From Chromobacterium haemolyticum (GTDB lineage Bacteria > Pseudomonadota > Gammaproteobacteria > Burkholderiales > Chromobacteriaceae): DNA of 64,000 bases. The position numbers and the translations under genes are program-made. Within the stretch, counting starts at the first letter, position 1. Every line of letters starts with the position of its first letter. The DNA is taken from positions 1 through 64,000 of the forward strand of contig NZ_MUKU01000025.1 in assembly GCF_002081825.1 (NCBI RefSeq), in the 5' to 3' direction. The notes beneath the pieces are model-generated. The model did not search any database, was not told the DNA's origin, and saw only the letters and a program-made list of their open reading frames with translations. Positions 55,792-63,290 of this stretch are shown one piece after another.

Positions 55792-57201
55792 TCAGGGGGT
55801 CTCTAGTTCGTCCAGCAAGCGCTGCAGCTCGCTCAGCAAGGGGCCGATGAACTGCTGGCGGACGGCGCTGAAGGCGGCGCGGCGATAAACCACGTCCAGC
55901 TGCATCCGGCCATTGACGGAGGGGGTGTAAAGAATGAAGTCGTACGGCGGCACCAGGCAGCCGAAGCCAATGAATTGCCGGGTTCGGTGCCGCTCCGAAC
56001 CGAAGCTGGAGAAGTCCTCCTCGATGCGGCCCGGATTGGAATAGCAGGCGTTAGTGCCCTGGCAGCCGTCAATCAGCGCGCGTGCGACGCCATGCAGCGG
56101 CCGGCGGCGCAAGGCCAGCAGCAGGGACTCCAGCCGGCCCAGCTCTGTGCTCAGCTGTCGGTCGCTGCGCGCGGCGCCTATGGCCTGGTGCACGGAGCGG
56201 ATCAGCCCACGCGCGCCCAGTCCCAAGCGGACACGAATCTTGCTCGGCACCAGGTAGTTGCGGAAGCTGCGGTCGTAGCGCGGGTCTATCAGCCGGCGCA
56301 GGCTGACCGCGCACGTGATGCGCAACATGCCGCCGCCGCGTTCGCTGGCCCGCTCCAGGTGCCGCGCCAGCCCCGCGCACAGCAGGGTGTTGACGGTGAC
56401 GCCGGTGGCGCGCGCCACGCGGATCAAGCGCTCGGCCAGGGTTTCCGGCAGCACGCTGTGGAAAAAATCCAGTTCGCCGATGCGCGGATGAGCGGAACGC
56501 CCTTCCCAGCGCGAGCCATTCAGCGGCACGCGCAGGCCGATGTCGCGCTGCACCAGATCGGTCGCCACGCTGCGGAAACCGCGCAGCCAGCGCAGGGTCC
56601 GCGTCAGCGGCCGATACCAGTCCGGTCGGATTTCCGCCAGGGTGTCGAAAGGCAGCGGCTCCGACGGCGGCGGCGCGGCCGCCGCGCCGCTCAGATAGGC
56701 GTAATGGTCGATGATCAGGCGGAACAGCAAGCTGTCGCTGCGCGCGTCCGCCACCCCGTGATGGGTGCACAGATAGACGCAACTGGTGGCGTCGTCGACG
56801 GCGGTGATCAGCAATAGCTGCACCGGAGCACGCTCGCGCCAGTCCAACCGGTTGACGTGGCTGAAGTCCATCAACAGACGGCGAAACTCGGTATCGCCGA
56901 AATCGCAGACACCAGCGTGTTCGCGATGGCGCACCAGACTGCGCACGCCGCTGAAAGCGTCGGACTGGAGACCGGGGCGGCCCGGCAGTGGCCGGGCGCG
57001 CAACAGCGGCACGCCGGCCAGCGCCAAGCGCGCACTTTGCTCCAGCATGGCGACATCCAGACGGCCATCGACGATGATGATCTGGTTGGTGTTGACGTTG
57101 GCCAGTTCGCCCAGGTGGACGAATGCTTCCGACAGGGCATCGAGTGGCCGGACCTCCGTGACGTTTGAGCGAACGGACAGCGTGGCGGTCTGAGAGATCA
57201 C
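55792..57201 (-). CDS. HHxxxD acyltransferase (condensation/PapA/WS-DGAT-like)
   Basis: A 469-residue protein of the CoA-dependent acyltransferase superfamily. I chose the GTG at 57201 because GAGGAG lies eight bases upstream; there is no ATG that fits. The active-site motif reads LCTHHGVADARSD near 158. Other features are DFSHVNRLDWRERAPVQLLL and a late FIGFGCLVPPYDFILYTPSV (DFGWG-region equivalent, altered). Such enzymes join an acyl thioester to an alcohol or amine. It lies between the reductase and the anchored acyl-CoA synthetase, so acylation of the aromatic core is likely. Confidence 0.8.
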   Translation of the reverse strand: MISQTATLSVRSNVTEVRPLDALSEAFVHLGELANVNTNQIIIVDGRLDVAMLEQSARLALAGVPLLRARPLPGRPGLQSDAFSGVRSLVRHREHAGVCDFGDTEFRRLLMDFSHVNRLDWRERAPVQLLLITAVDDATSCVYLCTHHGVADARSDSLLFRLIIDHYAYLSGAAAAPPPSEPLPFDTLAEIRPDWYRPLTRTLRWLRGFRSVATDLVQRDIGLRVPLNGSRWEGRSAHPRIGELDFFHSVLPETLAERLIRVARATGVTVNTLLCAGLARHLERASERGGGMLRITCAVSLRRLIDPRYDRSFRNYLVPSKIRVRLGLGARGLIRSVHQAIGAARSDRQLSTELGRLESLLLALRRRPLHGVARALIDGCQGTNACYSNPGRIEEDFSSFGSERHRTRQFIGFGCLVPPYDFILYTPSVNGRMQLDVVYRRAAFSAVRQQFIGPLLSELQRLLDELETP

Positions 57202-57211
57202 GGCAGGCTCC

Positions 57212-58303
57212 TCAGTTGGCTTCGGCCGCGACGGCCTGCTCAGCCGCCACATCATCGGCATACCAGGCGCACAGCATGCACAGCTCGTCCAGTGACAAGG
57301 GCGCCGGCGTTTGCGCACGGCCGGCGGCGACATCCAGCCGACTGCGATCGAACTGCCATTCCTGGTTGGCGAACGGACGGTTGGGCTCCACCGCCCGGTC
57401 GAACTTCTGGTCAAGCGCCGAAGTCGGCGCGCCCAGCGTGGCACGCACACCGGCCACCTCGCCCCACATCCTCACGATGTCCTCCGTGCGCTCGGAACGG
57501 CCGCCGGCGCAATGGAACACTTCAAAGTCGCGACCCTGCTGCTGACGCAACGTCAGCGCGCAGGCATCGGCCACCAGTTGGTCGATGGAAATCAGGTCCG
57601 GCCGGCTGTCGGCGGCTAGATCCACCGCCAACTCCTTGTGACCGGCCTGGGCGATGGCCACCATGGCGTTGAGGAACATATAGAAGCCGAAGCCGTTGCG
57701 GAAGGCCCAGCCGGTGTGGCGGTGGCCGACCACCACGCTGGGGCGGAACAGAGTCACCGGCAGGCCGTGGCGCTGGTACAGCAGGTGCAGCGCCTGCTCC
57801 GCACTCCACTTAGTCACCTGATAAGTGTTAGCCATGTGGCTGCGGACATGCAGCTCTTCCTTGACCAGGCCACCGGCCATGCCGGCCACGTAGGCGGTGG
57901 ACACATAGTAGAAGCGCCGACAGGCCGACGCATGACGCTGCACCGCCTCGTACAGCCGGGTGCTGTTGCCGACATTGGTGGCGAAGGACTGCGACAGCTT
58001 GTGGGAGGAGTAGCTCATCTCCGCCGCCACATGCCACACCTCGGTGACACCGACCAGCGCGGCGCCGTCCAGCGTTTCTTCCAGCTGGGCAAAATCGACG
58101 TTGAGCACGTCCAGATGGTTTTCCAGCGCGCCACGGATGTCCAGGCCGCAGCCCTCGGCCGCGGCCACCACCGCGTTGAGGGTGCGCATGCCGTCTGGGT
58201 CGTTGCGCGACAGGGCCAGCACGCGGGCGCCGCGCGCCAGGAAATTGGCCGCCAGGGCGCCGCCGACAAAGCCGGTGGCGCCGGAAATCAGAATCTGATG
58301 CAC
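57212..58303 (-). CDS. Extended SDR, thioester-reductase/male-sterility type
   Basis: A 363-residue NAD(P)-binding protein. The Rossmann motif ISGATGFVGGALAANFLARG is at the N-terminus. The catalytic set lies in YYVSTAYVAGMAGG and NTYQVTKWSAEQALHLL (YxxxK). FRPSVVVGHRHTGWA is typical of NAD_binding_4 proteins, which include fatty acyl-CoA reductases and terminal thioester reductases. It may reduce an acyl thioester to an aldehyde or act on a sugar-like intermediate. It lies ten bases upstream of the acyltransferase gene. Confidence 0.87.
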   Translation of the reverse strand: MHQILISGATGFVGGALAANFLARGARVLALSRNDPDGMRTLNAVVAAAEGCGLDIRGALENHLDVLNVDFAQLEETLDGAALVGVTEVWHVAAEMSYSSHKLSQSFATNVGNSTRLYEAVQRHASACRRFYYVSTAYVAGMAGGLVKEELHVRSHMANTYQVTKWSAEQALHLLYQRHGLPVTLFRPSVVVGHRHTGWAFRNGFGFYMFLNAMVAIAQAGHKELAVDLAADSRPDLISIDQLVADACALTLRQQQGRDFEVFHCAGGRSERTEDIVRMWGEVAGVRATLGAPTSALDQKFDRAVEPNRPFANQEWQFDRSRLDVAAGRAQTPAPLSLDELCMLCAWYADDVAAEQAVAAEAN

Positions 58304-58366
58304 TTGATGCTCCTCATTGCACGATAAGCTGTCGAAGCGCCCCGCGTGGGGCGCTTCCGCGGCGGA

Positions 58367-59698
58367 TCAGAGTTCGATGATGTGTTCGTCCACTTTCACG
58401 CCCACGTGGCGGCCCGGTTCGGTGCCGAAGCCCAGCACACGATCGCCCGGCTTCAGCTCGGTGACGTTTCGCGGCTTGGCTTCGTCGGAGAACACGCGCA
58501 CGTGCCAGTCGTCTTGCATGATGATGTTGACCTTGCGGTTTTGCGGGAAGGTGGCCTCAATCAGCAGCAGCGGGCGGATTTCGGTCTTGGTGCGGCCAAC
58601 AAAGATCTGGCGGGTTTCGCCGCGGGCGTTCACCGTGGTCAGCGTGCTGCCGGCACGCAGCTCGCTGATATAGCTGGTGCGGTCATTGGCTTGAAACACA
58701 TAACTGTGCACCGAGGCCGCGTTGATGCGGAATGGACGCAGTTCCATATAGGGCAGGTGGAAGACTTCGGGACAGCACAGGATGCCGCCGGTCGAAGTGG
58801 AGCCCACCAGAATGCCTTCGTCCGGGTTGAACATGTGGGTGGTGTCGATGCAGGCGCGATAGCCCAGGCCCAGGTGGGTGATACGCTCGATCACGCCTAC
58901 CTGGATGTCGATGCGCGGCGTGGCCTGCGCGTCTATCTTGTGGGCGAAACGATCAAACTGCTCCATGTCGGTAAAGGCCACCAGTACGCCGTCGCTGCCC
59001 AGCTCCAGCACGCCCAGCGCGATCACCGCGTCGTCCACGTCCTGGTTCACTTCCTTGAGCAGCACGGTATTGGTCTTGTGCAGTTCGGCGATCACCAGTT
59101 CCAGCGGAATATTGGTGGGGTCCTTGAACGACACCATCAGGAAGTCGTAGTGCATGCCGTCGTGAAAAGAGGCGTGCAAGGAAGCCGCGTTGTCGACGTG
59201 GGCGCGCCAGCTCGTGCGGAAACCGGCGGCTCGGGCGGCGACCAGCAACGAGGGCTGGCTGCTGGAAATCACTGTTACCTGGATCAGTTCCTTGCCGGCG
59301 GCCGGCGCGATCTGCGTCGACAACTCGGCCCACTGCTCGGCTGATTCAATGTGCAGCACGCGCTGCAAGCGCGGCGACACCGCCTGGCTCAGCATTTTCA
59401 GGTTGTCGGCGTAGAGCACGATGCCGTTGTAAAGGCCCTGGCCCAGACGCTGGATGATGGCACGGCGCCCCTCTTCGCCCAGCGCCGCCAACACCTTGGT
59501 GTCGTACCACAGCACATTGCCGTCGTTGCTACGCATCTCGGTGGTAAATGGGGACAGCGCGGCGTTGCTCGGCGGCACCGGCTCGCGCGGAGTCGTGGGA
59601 TGGCGTTGATCCGCCTGCTTGTCGTTGACCACGGCCTTGTCGGCCACTGCGGTTTTTTCCACGCTCGCGGACGGACGTTTACTCAGGGTTTGTTCCAT
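58367..59698 (-). CDS. 3-dehydroquinate synthase II (archaeal type/GriH-like)
   Basis: A 443-residue protein. I chose the ATG at 59698 (MEQTLSKRPSASVEKTAV); a TTG further up is less likely. The first 60 residues are a low-complexity charged extension not usual in the family. The core follows with TEMRSNDGNVLWYDTKVL, GVLELGSDGVLVAFTD, RVCVDT-like YRACIDTTHMFNPDEGILVG, TSTGGILCCPE, YISELRAGSTLTTVNARGET, VGRTKTEIRPLLLIEA and LKPGDRVLGF. In archaea it makes dehydroquinate from the ADH-synthase product; in Streptomyces GriH makes 3-amino-4-hydroxybenzoate. It is the gene after luxI. Confidence 0.9.
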   Translation of the reverse strand: MEQTLSKRPSASVEKTAVADKAVVNDKQADQRHPTTPREPVPPSNAALSPFTTEMRSNDGNVLWYDTKVLAALGEEGRRAIIQRLGQGLYNGIVLYADNLKMLSQAVSPRLQRVLHIESAEQWAELSTQIAPAAGKELIQVTVISSSQPSLLVAARAAGFRTSWRAHVDNAASLHASFHDGMHYDFLMVSFKDPTNIPLELVIAELHKTNTVLLKEVNQDVDDAVIALGVLELGSDGVLVAFTDMEQFDRFAHKIDAQATPRIDIQVGVIERITHLGLGYRACIDTTHMFNPDEGILVGSTSTGGILCCPEVFHLPYMELRPFRINAASVHSYVFQANDRTSYISELRAGSTLTTVNARGETRQIFVGRTKTEIRPLLLIEATFPQNRKVNIIMQDDWHVRVFSDEAKPRNVTELKPGDRVLGFGTEPGRHVGVKVDEHIIEL

Positions 59699-59761
59699 GG
59701 TGGTTCCAGGTGGTTTAGCAACAGCGGTTGCGATAAAAAGAGACAAACAAGGCCCAATTCA

Positions 59762-60397
59762 CTACCAGGCCCGGATGACAATGGGCGGCGCCAGCGGCAT
59801 CGAAAACACGGGCGGAGCCACCGCGCGGCGGTTGGCCGCGGTCAATGGCACCGACAACACCAGCGCCTCATCCACGCCGAAGCGGGTCGGCGCCGACAGG
59901 GCCTGCGCCCGGATGTCGAGCTGGGCGAGCAAACGCTGCACCGTCGGGGTGGTGACCATCACATAGCGATGGATCTCGCGTTCCCGGGCGAAACCGACCA
60001 ACTGGTGCAGCGCGGAGCGGATATGCTCCAGCCGCTGCGCGTGGTAACGACAGTAGCCATCCAGGTTCAACGCGAAACGAGAGATTTCCCAGACGTGGGC
60101 GTCGGCGGGAATCGACCGGCCGGCCAGCAGCGACGAAAACACGTCACGCAGCATGTTCGGCCCCAGTGTCGGCAGTAGCCGCATACAGCCCTGCACACCG
60201 CCGTCGCGACTTTTCATCAGTAGATAATGCGGATCGAGCTCGTCATAGCCATCCCGCTCCATACCGTTTTCCACCCGCACATCCCAACCCATGCGGTCGT
60301 AAAAAAACCGGGCGCGCAGCCGCAACATGTTTTCAAGGTCGGCAACCGGCAGCAGCTCACGCCGGACAATCTGCACATTCAAAGCGGAACCATTCAT
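59762..60397 (-). CDS. LuxI-family acyl-homoserine-lactone synthase
   Basis: A 211-residue synthase. I chose the ATG at 60397 (MNGSALNVQIVRREL); in-frame ATGs at 60406 and 60418 have GGAAGG too close or lack a site. The invariant residues of the family are present: RLRARFFYDRMGWDV (R, F, W), ERDGYDELDPHYLL (two D), GCMRLLPT (R), RDVF (F) and WEISRFAL (E, R). It makes an AHL from SAM and an acyl donor; chain length cannot be read. First gene of the long minus-strand run, so signal production and product synthesis may be linked. Confidence 0.94.
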   Translation of the reverse strand: MNGSALNVQIVRRELLPVADLENMLRLRARFFYDRMGWDVRVENGMERDGYDELDPHYLLMKSRDGGVQGCMRLLPTLGPNMLRDVFSSLLAGRSIPADAHVWEISRFALNLDGYCRYHAQRLEHIRSALHQLVGFAREREIHRYVMVTTPTVQRLLAQLDIRAQALSAPTRFGVDEALVLSVPLTAANRRAVAPPVFSMPLAPPIVIRAW

Positions 60398-60812
60398 TCG
60401 ACACATCGCCTTCCACATCGCAGGACAGGCCGCACCGGACTTCACCCCGTGGACACCGACCTTGGCTCATAAAAAATTCATGTTTTCTTTCATGAACTTG
60501 CGGGTCGAATCGAACAACAAACCGGGCTGTCCGACCTGGCTTGCATCGTAGGGAGTGGCAGGAGCGGGCGTAAGCTAGCAGAACTGTTAGGTGGGTCAGG
60601 AGCGAACAGCGCAGCGGCGTTTAGCGCCGGTGACGGCGCAGAAAAGACAAAAGACCACCGTGGCGGGCTTTTGACGCCGATTTTACGGCGGGGAAACGAG
60701 GGAACGGCGGTGGAAACCACTAGGAGGCAGCTTTGGTGGCCCAAATCAGAAAGCGTGGCCGGCAACGGCGATAACTGACCCATAGGACAGTGTCACAGCC
60801 AGATAGTCTCAA
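60398..60812. promoter_or_regulatory. luxI upstream region with a candidate lux box
   Basis: A gene-free interval upstream of luxI. At 60534-60553 the 20-base sequence ACCTGGCTTGCATCGTAGGG has CCT-N4-TG, CA-N4-AGG symmetry and the CT-N12-AG spacing common to LuxR-type boxes, 137 bases before the luxI start. The rest up to 60812 shows no credible gene. A frame of 97 codons on the minus strand here lacks any family resemblance. Confidence 0.45.
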
Positions 60813-60956
60813 AATCTGTTCAAAGTCTGCTGCGCTTCGTGAAGCGTTGCACGGTGAGTACAACCCCAGAATGCTCATCTACCCACTTGACCATTCCACT
60901 TTTTTGCTCGTTTTCGCCATGCCTCTCTCTTCCTCGCGAGACTTTGAACAGGTTCT
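60813..60956. repeat. Full-length dispersed palindromic repeat, copy C
   Basis: About 144 bases. It begins AATCTGTTCAAAGTCTGCTG and ends GAGACTTTGAACAGGTTCT. Interior landmarks match copy A: CTGCTGCGCTTCG, AATGCTCAT and GCTCGTTTTCGCC. The TCTCGCTCTTGC tract is partly changed. It abuts a truncated transporter gene on its right and lies upstream of luxI on its left. Confidence 0.8.
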
Positions 60957-61173
60957 TAGCTCGCTGTTCGTCGCCGTCAACAGCCACGTGCTGACGCGGC
61001 TAGGCATGATGAAAACCACCTTGCTGGTGATAACCGGTCAAATGCTGACCGGCATCTTGCTGGACCGCCTGACCGGCCTTGAGCGCCCGGCACTGACCCA
61101 GTTGCTGGGCGCTGCGCTGCTTCTGGCCGGGTTGTGGCTGGCCAGACGTCCGCGCACCAGCGCGCGCGCCTGA
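60957..61173 (+). pseudogene. 3' fragment of a DMT (YdcZ-like) transporter gene
   Basis: An open frame of about 70 codons directly after repeat copy C encodes RLGMMKTTLLVITGQMLTGI, then a second helix QLLGAALLLAGLWLARRP. This matches the last two helices of YdcZ-type DMT transporters, normally about 140-150 residues. No upstream part of the gene is found on the other side of the repeat, so the 5' half is lost. No ribosome site is seen, and it is probably not expressed. Confidence 0.6.
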
Positions 61174-61240
61174 ACCGACGCCGAGAATCGTCGCGCAATG
61201 CTTGCTATGCTGAAAGTCCACCCCGCGCGGCTAAAAAACC

Positions 61241-62020
61241 ATGGTTCCACCCCAAGACCCTCATCCCGAGCGCCAGCTGTACCGCGACGCGGACGGCCGC
61301 TATTGCGCGCGGCTGGGCGGCTATCAATTCAGCAGCGTGTTTCAGCCGCTGTTCTACCGCAGCGGCGGTGTGTTCGGCTATGAAGCGCTGCTGCGCGTGC
61401 GAACGCAAGACGGCCAGACTCCGCCTCCCGACGCCTTTCTGTCCGGTCTGCCGCCGGAACTGGCGCTGGAAGCCGACCAACTGGCGCGGCTGATCCACAT
61501 CCGCAACTTCGCGCAAAGCGGCCAGTCCGGCTGCCTGAGCCTGAACCTGCTGGCCCAGACCGCAGTAGTGGACAATCACGGCCGCAGCCACCTTCCCCTG
61601 CTGCAAGGCCTGCTGGACTCGCTGGAACTGGACAGCGCCGGCGTGATTTTCGAGCTGCCGGAATACGAGGTGGAACACCACGGCCAACCGTTGATCAACA
61701 GCCTGCGCCTGACCGCCGAGGCAGGCTTCGGCCTGTCGGTGGACGACTTTGGCGCGGTGGCCGCGCGATACGGCAAGGTCAAGTCGCTGTGCCCGGACCT
61801 GATCAAAATCGACCGCAGCCTGCTGCTGGACTATATGTCCGGCGAACATCACCGGTTGCCGGTGCTGCTGGAGCTGGGCTGGCAGATTGGCTGTCGCATG
61901 GCGGTGGAAGGCATTGAGAACCGGGAACAACATCTGGCTATGCAGGAACTGGGCGTAGAGCTCTACCAGGGCTTCTACCTGGGCAAACCGGCCGAGCTGC
62001 CGGTGACCTGCCAGCTATGA
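61241..62020 (+). CDS. EAL-domain protein, probable c-di-GMP phosphodiesterase
   Basis: A 259-residue stand-alone EAL domain without GGDEF or sensor. The signature is GYEALLRVR, and the other positions are SLNLL (metal Asn), FELPEYEV, SVDDFGAV (metal Asp pair), LIKIDRSLL (catalytic Lys), AVEGIEN and YQGFYLGKP. Most catalytic residues are kept, so activity is plausible. No ribosome site precedes the ATG at 61241. Its 3' end overlaps the convergent MFS gene by 46 bases. Confidence 0.87.
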   Translation: MVPPQDPHPERQLYRDADGRYCARLGGYQFSSVFQPLFYRSGGVFGYEALLRVRTQDGQTPPPDAFLSGLPPELALEADQLARLIHIRNFAQSGQSGCLSLNLLAQTAVVDNHGRSHLPLLQGLLDSLELDSAGVIFELPEYEVEHHGQPLINSLRLTAEAGFGLSVDDFGAVAARYGKVKSLCPDLIKIDRSLLLDYMSGEHHRLPVLLELGWQIGCRMAVEGIENREQHLAMQELGVELYQGFYLGKPAELPVTCQL

Positions 62021-63174
62021 CCGACGCGGTCCAGCCCCAGGCTGAGCAAGGCCAGCGCGGCCAAAGCCGCGCCCAGCCATACCGGCGCGCGCAGGCTCAA
62101 GCCGGCGTCCAGCAAGGCGCCACCACCCCAGGACCCCAGCATCAGGCCCAGATTGACCACCGACATGTGCAGGCTGTTCACCATCGGCCCGCTGCCGCCA
62201 GCGCGCACCACCCGCACCACCATAGCCGGATTCATCGGCAGGCCGGCCAGGCCCAATAGCAGCACGCACGCCGTCGCCGCCGCCTGCCATTGCGCCAGCG
62301 ACGCCAATGCCACCAGGGCAGCAAGCAACACCAGCAGGCCGCCCCGCAGCACAACGCGGGTGTGACTGTCCGCCAGGCGGCCGCTGCACAGATTGCCTAG
62401 CACCGTCGCCAGCCCGTAACCGACAAACAGCCAGGGCAGCGTCGAAGCGGCGAAGCCGCTGACCCGAGTGAACAAGGGCGCCAGATAGGTGAAGGCGGCG
62501 AATACCGCGCCTATGATCAGACCGCTGCTCAGATAAGCCGCCCATAGGCTGGGGCGCGCCAGCCGTCGGCCTTCTTCGCCCAGACTCAAAGCGCGCGGCG
62601 CGTCGCCAGACGGCGTCAGCGCGGCGATGCCTGCCGCGGCCAGCGCCACCATCATCGCCACGAGCCAAAAGCTCAAGCGCCAGCCCCAGTGCTGATCTAC
62701 CCAGGCCGCCAGCGGCAAGCCAGCCACGGAAGCCAGCATCAAGCCGTTGAGCACCAGCGCGGCGGCGCGCGCCACCCGATGTTCGCCCACCAACTCCGCC
62801 GCCAAGGCCAGGGCCACGCCGAAGAAAGCCGATTGCGCCACGCCGCAGATCAGCCGCGACCACAGCATCTGCCGGTAATCGCCGGCCAGCGCGCCCAAAG
62901 CCTGCCCGGCCAGGAACAAGAGCAACAGACCGATCAAGCTGTGCTTGCGCCGCGCCGAACGCAGCAGCCAAGTCAGCACCGGACCGCCCAAGACTACGCT
63001 GGCGGCGAAGGCCGACACCAGATTGCCCACCGCCGGCAAGCCGACGCCCAATGCCGCCGCCAGCGACGGCATCATCCCCGCCACCATGAACTCCGACGTC
63101 GCCATCGCGAAAATGCATAAACCCAGCAGATACACCGTTGCCGGCATCGCCACCTCGCCGTTTTTGCCCGCCAT
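61975..63174 (-). CDS. MFS efflux transporter (AraJ/DHA1-like)
   Basis: A 399-residue protein with 12 predicted helices. The opening LLGLCIFAMATSEFMVAGMM is typical of DHA1 sugar/drug efflux proteins such as AraJ and YdhP. Later features are AAELVGEHRVARAAALVLNG and VNSLHMSVVNLGLMLGSWGG. I chose the ATG at 63174, which has GGGAGAAGAGGG upstream. It is divergent from the LysR gene, the usual arrangement of a regulator and its target. The substrate is unknown. Confidence 0.9.
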   Translation of the reverse strand: MAGKNGEVAMPATVYLLGLCIFAMATSEFMVAGMMPSLAAALGVGLPAVGNLVSAFAASVVLGGPVLTWLLRSARRKHSLIGLLLLFLAGQALGALAGDYRQMLWSRLICGVAQSAFFGVALALAAELVGEHRVARAAALVLNGLMLASVAGLPLAAWVDQHWGWRLSFWLVAMMVALAAAGIAALTPSGDAPRALSLGEEGRRLARPSLWAAYLSSGLIIGAVFAAFTYLAPLFTRVSGFAASTLPWLFVGYGLATVLGNLCSGRLADSHTRVVLRGGLLVLLAALVALASLAQWQAAATACVLLLGLAGLPMNPAMVVRVVRAGGSGPMVNSLHMSVVNLGLMLGSWGGGALLDAGLSLRAPVWLGAALAALALLSLGLDRVGHSWQVTGSSAGLPR

Positions 63175-63290
63175 CCCTCTTCTCCCGTATCGCAATTGAA
63201 TGAACGCTTATGCTAGATTTCTTGGCGAAACGGAAAAATTGTCTTTAATTCCACATTTAACGGAAAAAATTTCTGCAATAGCGAGGCTGT

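Noticed and set aside
60490-60783. Minus-strand frame of 97 codons upstream of luxI
   Set aside because: No ribosome site, no family resemblance, low-complexity Ser/Pro content, and it would occupy the luxI control region.
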